From: UBA1413 sp964552955
GTDB taxonomy: Bacteria > Bacteroidota > Bacteroidia > Bacteroidales > Prolixibacteraceae
Length of the DNA stretch: 64,000 nt
Direction: 5' to 3'
Assembly (NCBI GenBank): GCA_964552955.1
Contig: CAZKIU010000007.1
Location: 43,541-107,540, forward strand
Shown: positions 34,240 to 42,952 of the stretch, piece after piece
How positions within the stretch are numbered: position 1 is the first letter of the stretch
How the letters are laid out: every line of letters begins with the position of its first letter
Notes under the pieces: model-generated
Database searches by the model: none
Seen by the model: the letters and a program-made list of their open reading frames with translations, nothing else
Told to the model about the DNA's origin: nothing
Translations under genes and position numbers: made by a program

Positions 34240-34716
34240 TTACAAGGCTCCGGCAGGCAGACTGATCAGGGCCATGATCTTTTCAAGCCAGAAGGCATCG
34301 GTGAGGTCAAAGGATCCTTTTTCCTTGCTGTCGGCATCGAAGACTCCGATGATCTCTCCTCCGGCATCCCTGACGGGTACCACGATCTCGGAGTTACTGC
34401 GGGAGTCACAGGCGATGTGGCCGGGGAACAGGTGGACATCCTCCACCACGATGGTCTCTCCCCTGGTCACTGCAGCCCAGCAGACTCCCTTTCCCTTCTC
34501 CAGAATCTGGCAGGCCACAGGCCCCTGGTAGCACCTGACCGTCAGCTCCCCTTCACGCAGCATGTAAAAACCCGTCCAGAAGAAATAGTCCAGCTTATGG
34601 TGCACCACTGCGGCAATGGTGGCCATCCGCGCGTCGGCATCCGAACTTTTTTTCAGCAGCTCCTTTAATTGGGCAAAGATCCTGCTGTAGCGCCCTTCTT
34701 TTTTATTTGATTCCAT
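34240..34716 (-). CDS. msrC: Free methionine-(R)-sulfoxide reductase (GAF domain)
   Basis: Cytoplasmic GAF-fold enzyme that reduces free methionine-R-sulfoxide with thioredoxin. 158 residues from MESNKKEGRY. The three redox Cys are present as GPVACQ (69), GKGVCW (79) and HIACDS (103), with the same spacing (10 and 24) as Cys84/94/118 of the E. coli enzyme, plus SNSEIVVPV and GVFDADS. I start at 34716; the longer frame to 34785 adds an unconserved segment. Convergent with the UbiD gene. Confidence 0.92.
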   Translation of the reverse strand: MESNKKEGRYSRIFAQLKELLKKSSDADARMATIAAVVHHKLDYFFWTGFYMLREGELTVRCYQGPVACQILEKGKGVCWAAVTRGETIVVEDVHLFPGHIACDSRSNSEIVVPVRDAGGEIIGVFDADSKEKGSFDLTDAFWLEKIMALISLPAGAL

Positions 34717-34859
34717 TTCTGCTGTTTTTAGGTGATCTTTGGTATTCTGGTGCTCTGGCCGATCATCTGGGGGTGATAGTCCCAAGGGGCAAAATTGCTA
34801 AAAATTCAGGAATTAACCCGATCCTCCGGCCTCCCGGTCCCAAACTTTCCGGAAAGTTG

Positions 34860-34867
34860 TACTTTTG
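34860..34867 (+). promoter_or_regulatory. Candidate -7 element upstream of hisS
   Basis: TACTTTTG fits TAnnTTTG and lies 30 bases before the hisS start, in the gap divergent to msrC. No convincing -33 box. Confidence 0.4.
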
Positions 34868-34897
34868 TCCCTTTCAAAAACACAGCAACAAGGCGAT

Positions 34898-36283
34898 ATG
34901 GCACAGACACCATCTATACCCAAGGGGACCCGTGATTTTCTGCCGGGGGAAGTAGCCCGCAGGAATTATATTTTTAATACCATCAGGGATGTATTCAACA
35001 GGTTTGGTTTTCAGCAGATCGAAACCCCGGCGATGGAAAACCTCTCTACCCTGTTGGGGAAGTATGGGGAGGAGGGAGACAAGCTGCTGTTCCGTATTCT
35101 CAACTCCGGAGATTTTCTCTCTGGGGTGCATGAGGAGTCTCTTCAGAAGAGGGATACGGCGGCGGTATTGCGGACGGTGGCTGACAAGGGGTTGCGATAT
35201 GACCTGACGGTCCCCTTTGCCCGGTTCATCGTGCAGCATCACAATGAGCTGGTGTTTCCCTTCCGCAGGTACCAGATTCAGCCCGTATGGCGTGCCGACA
35301 GGCCCCAGAAGGGACGTTACCGTGAGTTCTTTCAGTGCGATTGTGACATGATCGGCAGCGACAGCCTGCTGAACGAGGCCGAGCTGGTCGCCATCATCGA
35401 TGAGGTGTTCACCCGGCTGGGGATCAGAACGGTGGTTAAGATCAACAACCGAAAGGTGCTGGCAGGGATTGCCGAGGTGATCGGCCAGCCCAAAAGAATC
35501 ACCGACATCACGGTAGCGATCGACAAGATGGAGAAGATCGGGTTGGAGAAGGTGAAAGAAGAGCTTTCCGAAAAAGGGATTCCCGCGGAAGCCATAGACC
35601 GGCTGGAGCCCATACTGCTGCTTCAGGGGGATACCGCTGCCAAGCTGTCCCTGCTCAGGGAGATTCTGGCTGCTTCGACCACCGGAATGACGGGGATTGC
35701 CGAACTGGAGCGTCTCTGGGATTATATGACCCGCTTTGACCTGCGCACGGCCACCGAACTGGACCTCACCCTGGCCCGCGGACTCAATTACTATACCGGA
35801 GCGATTTTTGAAGTCAAGGCCCTCGATGAAAATATTGGCAGCATCTGCGGAGGAGGGCGGTATGATGATCTGACGGGAATCTTCGGAATGCCGGGGGTTT
35901 CAGGCGTGGGAGTCTCCTTCGGTGCAGAGCGGATTTACGACGTCCTTACCCTGTTGAACCTCTTCCCTCCCCAGGCCGAAGAAACCACACAACTTCTCTT
36001 CGTCAACTTCGGCCCGGCAGAAGAAGCCTATATCCTTCCCCTGTTGGCACAAACCCGTCATAGCGGTCTCAGGGCTGAAATCTACCCCGACCACGATAAG
36101 ATGAAAAAACAGTTGAATTATGCCCACCGCAAGGCCATTCCCTGGGTGGCTCTGGCCGGGGAAGAGGAAATGGCCCAACAGAAAATCACCCTCAAGAATA
36201 TGACTACGGGCGAACAGATGCTGGTTTCCTCTGCAGAGCTGATAAAAGTCGTATCGGGAGCGGGAAAAATTTCGGAGCTTTAG
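34898..36283 (+). CDS. hisS: Histidyl-tRNA synthetase
   Basis: Class II synthetase charging tRNA-His, 461 residues from MAQTPSIPKGTRDFLP. Motif 2 is YQIQPVWRADRPQKGRYREF, the HisA motif is LARGLNYYTG, and motif 3 lies near SICGGGRYDDL. The anticodon-binding domain fills the C-terminus. I start at the second Met (34898), since the earlier in-frame start would overlap the promoter element. hutH follows 15 bases later. Confidence 0.97.
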   Translation: MAQTPSIPKGTRDFLPGEVARRNYIFNTIRDVFNRFGFQQIETPAMENLSTLLGKYGEEGDKLLFRILNSGDFLSGVHEESLQKRDTAAVLRTVADKGLRYDLTVPFARFIVQHHNELVFPFRRYQIQPVWRADRPQKGRYREFFQCDCDMIGSDSLLNEAELVAIIDEVFTRLGIRTVVKINNRKVLAGIAEVIGQPKRITDITVAIDKMEKIGLEKVKEELSEKGIPAEAIDRLEPILLLQGDTAAKLSLLREILAASTTGMTGIAELERLWDYMTRFDLRTATELDLTLARGLNYYTGAIFEVKALDENIGSICGGGRYDDLTGIFGMPGVSGVGVSFGAERIYDVLTLLNLFPPQAEETTQLLFVNFGPAEEAYILPLLAQTRHSGLRAEIYPDHDKMKKQLNYAHRKAIPWVALAGEEEMAQQKITLKNMTTGEQMLVSSAELIKVVSGAGKISEL

Positions 36284-36298
36284 ACCAAAATCAACTGT

Positions 36299-37798
36299 AT
36301 GAAGCATGCTGTCCATCAGATATCCCCGTCTCCTCTCACTTTTGAAGTGATCGAGGAGATACTGGCCCGTGACACCCGGCTGGAGTTGTCACCTGAATCC
36401 GTTGCCCTCATTGAGAAGAGCAAGGCCTACCTCGACCAGAAAATCAGGGAGGCTACGGGCCCGATCTATGGGATTACCACGGGTTTTGGGGCGTTGTGTG
36501 ACATCACGGTATCGGAGAGTGACCTGAGCCGGCTGCAGGAGAACCTGGTGTTGTCGCACGCCTGTAATCTGGGGCCGGAAGTACCGCATGAGGTAGTGCG
36601 GCTGATGTTGCTGTTGAAGGCTCATGCGCTGGCCAAGGGCAATTCGGCCGTTCAGTTGCGGACGGTGCAGATGATTCTGGATCTTTTCAACCATCATATT
36701 GTGCCGGTGGTCTGTGAGCAGGGATCCCTGGGGGCCAGCGGGGATCTGGCGCCGCTGGCGATGCTTTTCCTGCCTTTGCTGGGTCGGGGAGAGGTTTATT
36801 ACCAGGGGGAGAAACGGCATGCTGCTGATGTTCTGGAAGCCCTGGGATGGGCTCCCCTGCATCTGGAAGCCAAGGAGGGGCTGGCACTGCTCAACGGCAC
36901 CCAGTTCATGAGCGCCCACGCCGTATACACTCTACTCAAAGCCTTCCGGCTGATCAAGCTCTCCGACATGATCGGCGCCCTCTCCCTCGACGCCTTTGAT
37001 GGACTTATCGAGCCCTTCCTTGAAAATATACAGCATATCAGGCCTCATCCGGGGCAGGCACAAACGGCTTCCAACTTCAGATATCTGCTTACCGGCAGCG
37101 AAATAATGGCCCGCCCCAAACAACATATCCAGGATCCCTATTCCTTCCGGTGTATTCCTCAGGTTCATGGGGCCGTCAAGGATGCCGTGAGATATGTGGC
37201 CGGCGTAGTGGAGGTGGAGATCAATTCGGTCACCGACAATCCGACGGTTTTCCCCGATGAAGACAAGATTGTTTCAGGGGGCAATTTTCATGGGGAACCT
37301 CTGGCACTCTCGCTTGATTTCCTGGCTATTGCCCTGTCGGAGCTGGGGAGTATTTCAGAGCGGCGTACCTACCGGCTGATATCGGGAGAGCGGGGGCTGC
37401 CCGAGTTTCTGGTGGCCAATCCCGGGCTCAATTCGGGTTTTATGATTCCTCAATATGCGGCAGCCTCCATCGTCAGTCAGAACAAACAACTCTGTACCCC
37501 CGCATCGGTCGATTCTATCCCCTCCTCCAATGAGCAGGAGGACCATGTGAGTATGGGGGGGAATGCCGCCACCAAGGCCCTAAAGGTAGCCGGTAATGTG
37601 TTGAAGATTCTGGCGATCGAATTGTACAATGCGGCCCAGGCTGCCGAATTCCGCAGGCCCCTGCATACTTCACCCCTTCTGGAGGATTTCATGGCCCAAT
37701 ACCGCACCCGGGTGCCCTTTGTGCAGGAGGATACCCTCATGTACGAGGGCATCAACGAAACGATTGCTTTTCTCGATACGGGCCGCTTTGTGCTCTGA
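36299..37798 (+). CDS. hutH: Histidine ammonia-lyase
   Basis: Removes ammonia from histidine to give urocanate, in the cytoplasm. 499 residues. The self-made MIO cofactor triad is Ala146-Ser147-Gly148 in GSLGASGDLAPLA; Tyr57 (YGITTGFG) and His87 (LVLSHACNLG) of the active site are present, as is AAEFRRPLHTSP near the end. The His after Ser favours HAL (or tyrosine lyase) over phenylalanine lyase. It follows hisS closely, but hutU, hutI and hutG are not in the window, so the pathway must be completed elsewhere. Confidence 0.93.
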   Translation: MKHAVHQISPSPLTFEVIEEILARDTRLELSPESVALIEKSKAYLDQKIREATGPIYGITTGFGALCDITVSESDLSRLQENLVLSHACNLGPEVPHEVVRLMLLLKAHALAKGNSAVQLRTVQMILDLFNHHIVPVVCEQGSLGASGDLAPLAMLFLPLLGRGEVYYQGEKRHAADVLEALGWAPLHLEAKEGLALLNGTQFMSAHAVYTLLKAFRLIKLSDMIGALSLDAFDGLIEPFLENIQHIRPHPGQAQTASNFRYLLTGSEIMARPKQHIQDPYSFRCIPQVHGAVKDAVRYVAGVVEVEINSVTDNPTVFPDEDKIVSGGNFHGEPLALSLDFLAIALSELGSISERRTYRLISGERGLPEFLVANPGLNSGFMIPQYAAASIVSQNKQLCTPASVDSIPSSNEQEDHVSMGGNAATKALKVAGNVLKILAIELYNAAQAAEFRRPLHTSPLLEDFMAQYRTRVPFVQEDTLMYEGINETIAFLDTGRFVL

Positions 37799-37815
37799 GC
37801 GGATCCTTCAGGGTG

Positions 37816-38259
37816 TTACTTTTTTTTGCGGTACTGATCGAACATGTGAACCCTGAACTGGTTTTCGGCACGGTAGAGTAAGAGTACTTTCTGGGGGGGA
37901 AGGATTTTCAGAAACTTTTCATTGTAGGCGACGGCATTGTCGGCCTCTTTCTTGAAGGAGGCCGCAATCTCCCTGGTCATCATGATGACCTCCTGGTCGG
38001 TGAAGGTGGCTTTCTCATCACGGGTTTTCATCTCCAGTTCCCTTCTTTTGATCTGGAGGTCCATTCTCTCTTTTTCCAACTGGTTGTACACCGGCCAGAA
38101 TTTCTGGGCCTCTGCGGGGGAGAGGTTCATTTTCTCGGAGAGGAAGGCTATTTTCTGGCTTTTGAAGCGTTCAAAATCGGGGCCCTCCTTTCTCTGGGCG
38201 TTCCCTGCCAGGGTGAAGAGAAAGACAAGGGGCAGAAGGAGAATTATCGTTTTTTTCAT
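37816..38259 (-). CDS. Spy/CpxP-like periplasmic protein
   Basis: 147 residues from MKKTIILLLPLVFLF, with a signal peptide to about residue 21 (GNAQ). The rest is a long charged helical region with KIAFLSEKMNLSPAEAQKFW, the pattern of LTxxQ/Spy-type proteins that bind exposed hydrophobic chains or sense envelope stress. It is the third gene downstream of an ECF sigma factor and a putative anti-sigma factor, so it may be the sensor or an effector of that system. The assignment is by pattern, not by a catalytic site. It converges on hutH. Confidence 0.65.
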   Translation of the reverse strand: MKKTIILLLPLVFLFTLAGNAQRKEGPDFERFKSQKIAFLSEKMNLSPAEAQKFWPVYNQLEKERMDLQIKRRELEMKTRDEKATFTDQEVIMMTREIAASFKKEADNAVAYNEKFLKILPPQKVLLLYRAENQFRVHMFDQYRKKK

Positions 38260-38342
38260 GGTATTCTTTTTTATGGTAGTTAAACTGCTCTGAGCAGGCA
38301 TTTTATAGTATCAGTTGTTGACGGGCCTCAACGATCATTTTG

Positions 38343-38819
38343 TCATTCCTGGTTGATCTCCAGGTATAGGTCAATGTCGCTGTAATTGGCAGCCAGGTAT
38401 GTTTCCAGCATTTCATAGTCGGTGGTGTCGGTTTTGGACTCACCTTCGAGGAGGGTAAGGAAGGTATGGTCGTCGACATGTTCGACCAGGTTGATGATTC
38501 TCTGCTCCTCGGCAGGAGGGGTAAAGGAGGCTGTTTGCTCATGGGTGATGAGTTTTGCCGGCCAGTAAACGATCATAAAGATGGCGGCAAAGGAGGCAGC
38601 CAGGCCGATGACCGGTTTGAGGTAGTCGGCCAACCGCATTTTCTTTTCCCTGACAGGGGTGTTTTCCTGTTCAATCAGGGCATTCAACCGGGCGGGAAAA
38701 TCTTCGAAATAGCCACGGGGAACCTTGAAGGGAAGCTGTTTCCCTGCACCCGGGATTTCCCGGAGTTCCTCACCAGAGGGTATTTCTTCAGAAAAATTCA
38801 TCTCATTCATTTTATACAT
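38343..38819 (-). CDS. Single-pass membrane protein, putative anti-sigma factor
   Basis: 158 residues (MYKMNEMNFSEEIP; an internal ATG at 38810 is equally possible). An acidic cytoplasmic N-terminus of about 65 residues is followed by one membrane helix (about 69-87, VIGLAASFAAIFMIVYW) and an acidic periplasmic part. It lies 36 bases downstream of an ECF sigma gene on the same strand, the usual place for its anti-sigma factor. No zinc-binding ZAS motif is present, so the function is inferred from position and topology only. Confidence 0.6.
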   Translation of the reverse strand: MYKMNEMNFSEEIPSGEELREIPGAGKQLPFKVPRGYFEDFPARLNALIEQENTPVREKKMRLADYLKPVIGLAASFAAIFMIVYWPAKLITHEQTASFTPPAEEQRIINLVEHVDDHTFLTLLEGESKTDTTDYEMLETYLAANYSDIDLYLEINQE

Positions 38820-38855
38820 GGACTCTTTGATATGCGAAAGGTTTAATTCTGAATG

Positions 38856-39404
38856 CTATTCATTATTGGAAATGAAATCTTCCACTTTTCGGGCGGCATG
38901 ATGGTAGGAGGCTTTAAGGGCCCCCACGGAGGTGTCCAGAATCTCTGACATCTGCTGGTAAGGCATTTCGTCGAAATAGCGCATGTTGAAGACCAGCCGT
39001 TGCTTATCGGGCAGGGTGAGGATGGCCTGTTGCAGTTTTTTCTGGATTTCAGATCCTTCGTAATAGTCGTCAGACTCCAGCCGGTTTTTCAGATAGTCGC
39101 TCACCTCATCCATGGAGACCAGGGTGTGCCGCTTACGGGCGTTGATAAAGGTGATGGCCTCATTGGTGGCGATTCTGTAGAGCCAGGTGAAAAGCGAGGA
39201 TTCCTCCCTGAACTGGCCCATATTGCGCCAGACTTTAAGGAAAGTATTCTGCAGTACATCGTCAGTATCATCATGGGAGAGGACGATCTTGCGGATATGC
39301 CAGTAAAGCCTCTCCTGATACCGGGTGACCAGTTCCTGAAAAGCGGCATGGCATTCCTGCTCTGATCTGAGCCTGCCCATTAATTCCTGATCGGAATTCT
39401 GCAT
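38856..39404 (-). CDS. ECF-type RNA polymerase sigma factor
   Basis: 182 residues. Region 2 spans about 20-95 (HDDTDDVLQNTFLKVWRNM, SSLFTWLYRIATNEAI) and region 4 about 125-175 (LPDKQRLVFNMRYFDEMPYQ, TSVGALKASYHHAARK). No extra domains. It leads a three-gene run with the membrane protein and the Spy-like protein, which together look like an envelope-stress module. The group it belongs to cannot be told by eye. Confidence 0.92.
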   Translation of the reverse strand: MQNSDQELMGRLRSEQECHAAFQELVTRYQERLYWHIRKIVLSHDDTDDVLQNTFLKVWRNMGQFREESSLFTWLYRIATNEAITFINARKRHTLVSMDEVSDYLKNRLESDDYYEGSEIQKKLQQAILTLPDKQRLVFNMRYFDEMPYQQMSEILDTSVGALKASYHHAARKVEDFISNNE

Positions 39405-39460
39405 AGAAAAGTTTTACACTAAGACCGAAAGCCTCACCAAAAGTTTAATCCCGCCATGCC

Positions 39461-40207
39461 TCAGATTCTGAAGGTCAGCCCCTCTTTGAGCTGGCGGTCG
39501 TAGTTCTGGCGGTCGAAGCGGTAGAGCCGGGCCGCGCGGTGCGGGACATTTTTCTGTTTTTCGCCCGTTTCGAGCAGGAAATCCATTTTCTGGATTTTTT
39601 TCCTGAAATTGCGGATATCCAGTTTTTCGCCCAGGATCACCTCGTACATGGTTTGAAGTTCGGTAAGGGTGAAATACTCGGGAAGGAGATGGAAGCCCAC
39701 GGGGTGGTATTGTACATTTTCGCGGAGGTGCTCCAGGGCGGTGATGATGATTTCGCGGTGGTCGAAGCAGAGGGGGGGGAGGTGGTTGATGTCGAACCAC
39801 TGCATCCTGCGGGTCAGGGTGGAGGTGTGCAGGTTGTGGTAGCGCGGGTTGATCAGGGCATAGTACCCCACGGTGATCACGCGGTAGTAGGGAACTCGCC
39901 GGCTATCCCCAAAGGTATGGAATTGTTTCAGATAGACATTGGTCAGACCAGTACAGCCCGTGGTGATCTCCTGGGCATATTCGTCAAGATCCGACTCTTC
40001 AGGGGCATGCGCCCCAATCAGCCCCCACGTGGAATCGGTTTGCAGACTGGGATGACTATCATAAAGGATCCGTAACTGCTCATAATCTTCGTTCTCCCGC
40101 AGGGTCTGCATTAAAAGCCTGGGATCAGCCTGCCAGAGCAACACATTGAGTTTTTCCCCCTCAAAACCGAAGATCACACAATCAACGGAAATATTTCTTA
40201 AAAGCAT
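39461..40207 (-). CDS. Nudix-fold winged-helix transcriptional regulator (NrtR/AraR-like)
   Basis: 248 residues: an N-terminal Nudix fold and a C-terminal winged helix (EYFTLTELQTMYEVILGEKL, then NFRKKIQKM). The Nudix box is lost: where GX5EX7REUXEEXGU is expected, the sequence is GAHAPEESDLDEYAQEI without the REXXEE core, so it should not hydrolyse nucleotides but bind an effector. Related Bacteroidota proteins control pentose or NAD metabolism; which one here is unknown. Palindromes lie upstream at 40254-40297. Confidence 0.82.
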   Translation of the reverse strand: MLLRNISVDCVIFGFEGEKLNVLLWQADPRLLMQTLRENEDYEQLRILYDSHPSLQTDSTWGLIGAHAPEESDLDEYAQEITTGCTGLTNVYLKQFHTFGDSRRVPYYRVITVGYYALINPRYHNLHTSTLTRRMQWFDINHLPPLCFDHREIIITALEHLRENVQYHPVGFHLLPEYFTLTELQTMYEVILGEKLDIRNFRKKIQKMDFLLETGEKQKNVPHRAARLYRFDRQNYDRQLKEGLTFRI

Positions 40208-40253
40208 AAGCGGTTTCGTTATATTCAGTAGTATAAAGGTAAAAGATTTATAG

Positions 40254-40273
40254 TTATTGTCATATTACAATAA
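40254..40273. promoter_or_regulatory. Palindrome, candidate operator
   Basis: TTATTGT and ACAATAA form a perfect 7-bp inverted repeat around a 6-base centre in the divergent gap between the Nudix-fold regulator and the thioredoxin lipoprotein. It is a reasonable binding site for the adjacent regulator. Confidence 0.4.
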
Positions 40274-40281
40274 GGGAAAAA

Positions 40282-40318
40282 ATCACGTCTTTGTGATGAA
40301 ATAATTTTTATACTTTTG
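40282..40318 (+). promoter_or_regulatory. Promoter with overlapping inverted repeat
   Basis: TTTG at 40290-40293 and TACTTTTG at 40311-40318 (17-base spacing) resemble the -33/-7 boxes of the phylum, 36 bases before the start at 40354. ATCAC (40282-40286) and GTGAT (40293-40297) form an inverted repeat over the -33 box. Confidence 0.5.
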
Positions 40319-40353
40319 TCATTTGAATTTTATTAATTAACAAGACAATACCG

Positions 40354-41445
40354 ATGAGAAAAATGTTTGTGGCTGCCATGCTGGTGGTTGCTTTTGGATG
40401 TTCAAAGCCTGAGGGCTACAAGATTGATGTTGCGCTGAACGGTGCTACCGGGAAGGTCATTTTGGAGCAGCGCAAGGATGGTAACTTTGTGGCTGTGGAT
40501 ACTGCTGAGGTGGCAGATGGAGTAGCTGTTCTGGAGGGGAAAGTGGAATTTCCCGAGATGTATTACCTTTCAGTGGAAGGGTCGCAGCAGAAGGCTGTTC
40601 TTTTTGTCGAGAATGTAGCGATGAAGGTAACAGGAAGTGTGGATTCGATGCGTTTCATCAAGGTGACCGGATCGCCCGTCAATGACGAGTACCAGGCCAT
40701 CAGGACGGAGCTGGACAAGGACAACACGGCAGGTATGGCCAAATACCAGGAATACCAGCAGGTGGTTCAATCGGGTGACACGGTGAATGCCGCGCGGTTG
40801 ATGGAAGAGGTGAAAGCCATCTTCGACGGCCAGGAGAAGAAGTTGATTGAATTTGTGAAGAACAACAAATCGTCATGGGTCACCCCGGTTTTCCTGACGC
40901 AGGTGCAGCAGAGCATGGAGGTAGAAGAACTTGATTCTCTGGTCAGCAGTCTGGATCCCAAGCTGGCGGTAGTTCCGGCTGTTGTGGACATGAAGGAGAG
41001 GATAACCAAGCTGAAGAGAGTGGCCGTTGGGCAGATCGCTCCTGATTTCACGCAGAACGATGCTGACGGCAACCCGGTGAAGTTATCGGAGGTATATGCC
41101 AAAAATACCTATACCTTGATTGACTTCTGGGCGGCCTGGTGTGGTCCCTGCCGTCAGGAGAATCCCAATGTGGTGGCTGTTTTCAATGATTACAAAGATA
41201 AAGGATTCGGGGTCTTCGGGGTTTCCCTTGACCAGGACCGCGAGCGGTGGCTTAAGGCCATTGAAGAAGATAAGCTCACCTGGCAGCATGTCTCTGACCT
41301 GAAATACTGGCAGAATGAAGCTGCCGCCCTTTATGGTGTCAATTCCATTCCGGCCAATTTCCTGGTTGACAGCAAAGGAACCATTATCGCCCGCAATCTG
41401 AGAGAGCAGGCGCTTCGCGATAAGGTCGCCGAATTGCTGCCCTGA
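40354..41445 (+). CDS. DUF4369 - thioredoxin (TlpA-like) lipoprotein
   Basis: 363 residues. A lipoprotein signal ends VVAFGC with Cys16. Residues ~20-210 form a DUF4369-type region as found in Bacteroidota envelope thioredoxins; the C-terminal thioredoxin domain has WAAWCGPCRQENP and NSIPANFLVD (cis-Pro). Expected to be a membrane-anchored periplasmic disulfide reductase. It shares the C-terminal half with the smaller protein at 2685-3209. It has its own promoter-like site and a strong terminator, so it is monocistronic. Substrate unknown. Confidence 0.9.
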   Translation: MRKMFVAAMLVVAFGCSKPEGYKIDVALNGATGKVILEQRKDGNFVAVDTAEVADGVAVLEGKVEFPEMYYLSVEGSQQKAVLFVENVAMKVTGSVDSMRFIKVTGSPVNDEYQAIRTELDKDNTAGMAKYQEYQQVVQSGDTVNAARLMEEVKAIFDGQEKKLIEFVKNNKSSWVTPVFLTQVQQSMEVEELDSLVSSLDPKLAVVPAVVDMKERITKLKRVAVGQIAPDFTQNDADGNPVKLSEVYAKNTYTLIDFWAAWCGPCRQENPNVVAVFNDYKDKGFGVFGVSLDQDRERWLKAIEEDKLTWQHVSDLKYWQNEAAALYGVNSIPANFLVDSKGTIIARNLREQALRDKVAELLP

Positions 41446-41459
41446 CAGGGATCCCTGCA

Positions 41460-41495
41460 AAAAAAAGGCTGTTCGTTTACGGGCAGCCTTTTTTT
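41460..41495 (+). terminator. Intrinsic terminator after the thioredoxin lipoprotein
   Basis: AAAAAAAGGCTG (41460-41471) pairs perfectly with CAGCCTTTTTTT (41484-41495) across a 12-base loop, ending in a run of T. Confidence 0.92.
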
Positions 41496-41598
41496 AGGTG
41501 CAGATCCGGTCTTAGGCCCCTGGATGGTTCCGCCGGCCCGCACTCAAAAGCGATGGGGGCTACCCCCTGGATTAACCATCATTTTAAAGTTTCATTCA

Positions 41599-41997
41599 AT
41601 GGAAGAACTGACGCTAACCACCCCGGCTCTGCTTTTTTCAGCCATTTCTCTGATTCTCCTGGCCTATACCAACCGTTTTCTGGCTTATGCCTCTGTGGTC
41701 AGGACTTTACATGCCCAGTTCAAGAGCGACCGCAACAGCCTTCTGATTGGTCAGATCAACAATCTGCGCAAGCGGCTCAACCTGACCCGGTCCATGCAGA
41801 TTCTGGGAATCTCCAGCCTGTTGCTATGTGTGTTGTGCATGTTCCTGATCTATGTGAATTACCAGACCTGGGCGGAGGTGATCTTTGGCATCGCCCTGCT
41901 GATGCTGATTGCATCGCTGGCGTTATCGGTCCGGGAGATTCAGATTTCGGTCAGAGCACTTGATTTGCATCTGAGCGATATGGAGGAGGTGCTTTGA
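41599..41997 (+). CDS. DUF2721-like small membrane protein
   Basis: 132 residues from MEELTLTTPALLFSAISLIL. Three predicted membrane helices: one at the N-terminus and two after a basic loop (LIGQINNLRKRLNLTRSMQI). The pattern matches DUF2721 proteins, whose function is unknown. I start at 41599; the frame upstream runs through the terminator region. Its stop overlaps the TTG start of the DMT transporter, so the two are coupled. Confidence 0.7.
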   Translation: MEELTLTTPALLFSAISLILLAYTNRFLAYASVVRTLHAQFKSDRNSLLIGQINNLRKRLNLTRSMQILGISSLLLCVLCMFLIYVNYQTWAEVIFGIALLMLIASLALSVREIQISVRALDLHLSDMEEVL

Positions 41998-42899
41998 GCT
42001 ATCTGGGGGAGTTCTCGGCCTTGCTGACGGCCCTTTTCTGGACGGTGACCAGTCTCTCGTTTGAGGCAGCAGGCAAGCGGGTAGGTTCCTTGCAGGTGAA
42101 CCTGATCAGGCTGGTGATCGCTTTTTTCATCTATTCTCTTTACCTGAAGATCACCCGGGGGATGTTTTTACCCCTGGATGCCGGGATGGAGCGGTGGTTG
42201 TGGCTTTCTCTCTCGGGTGTGGTCGGTTTTGTGCTTGGGGACTTGTTACTTTTCCAGGCTTTTGTAGTGGTCGGAGCGCGGGTGGCCATGCTCATCATGT
42301 CGTTATCTCCTCCTGTGACGGCCCTGATCAGCTGGCTGATGCTGGGGGAAGTGCTCACCCCCATGAATTGGCTGGGGATGGGCGTGACCCTGACCGGGAT
42401 CTCCCTGGTGGTTCTGAAGCGGGAGCGGGGTAACGGGTCGACCCGCCGGAAAATAACTTCGGCTTATTCCATGAAGGGCATCTTGCTGGCCTTTGGGGGG
42501 GCTGTGGGGCAGGCGGCCGGACTGGTGCTCAGTAAACGGGGGATGGGGAGCTACGATGCTTTTGCCTCTTCTCAGATCAGGGTCATTGCCGGAATGGTGG
42601 GATTTCTCATTATCATCCTGATGATGCGGCGGTGGCCCATGATTCTCAGGACCCTCCGAAATAAACCAGCCATGCGCCTCATCTCTCTGGGCTCCCTCTT
42701 CGGTCCCTTCCTGGGGGTCTCCTTTTCCCTGCTGGCCGTCCAGCATACCCAAGCCGGAATTGCCGCCACCATCATGGCGATTGTGCCCGTCCTGATCATC
42801 CCTCCGGCCGTGTTGATTTTCAGGGAACGCATCAATTGGAAAGAGATTACCGGCGCCCTGATTACCGTCGCTGGCGTCATGCTCTTTTTTCTGGCTTAA
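41994..42899 (+). CDS. EamA-type (DMT superfamily) transporter
   Basis: 301 residues with ten predicted helices in two EamA repeats (GVVGFVLGDLLLFQAFVVVG in the first; SLFGPFLGVSFSLLAVQHTQ and ERINWKEITGALITVAGVML in the second). Likely an exporter of a small metabolite; substrate cannot be predicted. The start is TTG at 41994, overlapping the preceding stop (TTGA), which indicates translational coupling with the DUF2721 gene. Confidence 0.88.
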   Translation: MSYLGEFSALLTALFWTVTSLSFEAAGKRVGSLQVNLIRLVIAFFIYSLYLKITRGMFLPLDAGMERWLWLSLSGVVGFVLGDLLLFQAFVVVGARVAMLIMSLSPPVTALISWLMLGEVLTPMNWLGMGVTLTGISLVVLKRERGNGSTRRKITSAYSMKGILLAFGGAVGQAAGLVLSKRGMGSYDAFASSQIRVIAGMVGFLIIILMMRRWPMILRTLRNKPAMRLISLGSLFGPFLGVSFSLLAVQHTQAGIAATIMAIVPVLIIPPAVLIFRERINWKEITGALITVAGVMLFFLA

Positions 42900-42923
42900 C
42901 GCTGAGAGTTAGTGGATTTTCTT

Positions 42924-42931
42924 TACATTTG
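42924..42931 (+). promoter_or_regulatory. Candidate -7 element upstream of the DUF4870 gene
   Basis: TACATTTG fits TAnnTTTG, 21 bases before the start at 42953, consistent with a short leader. No -33 box seen. Confidence 0.4.
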
Positions 42932-42952
42932 ATAAAACTAAATTCAATATTT

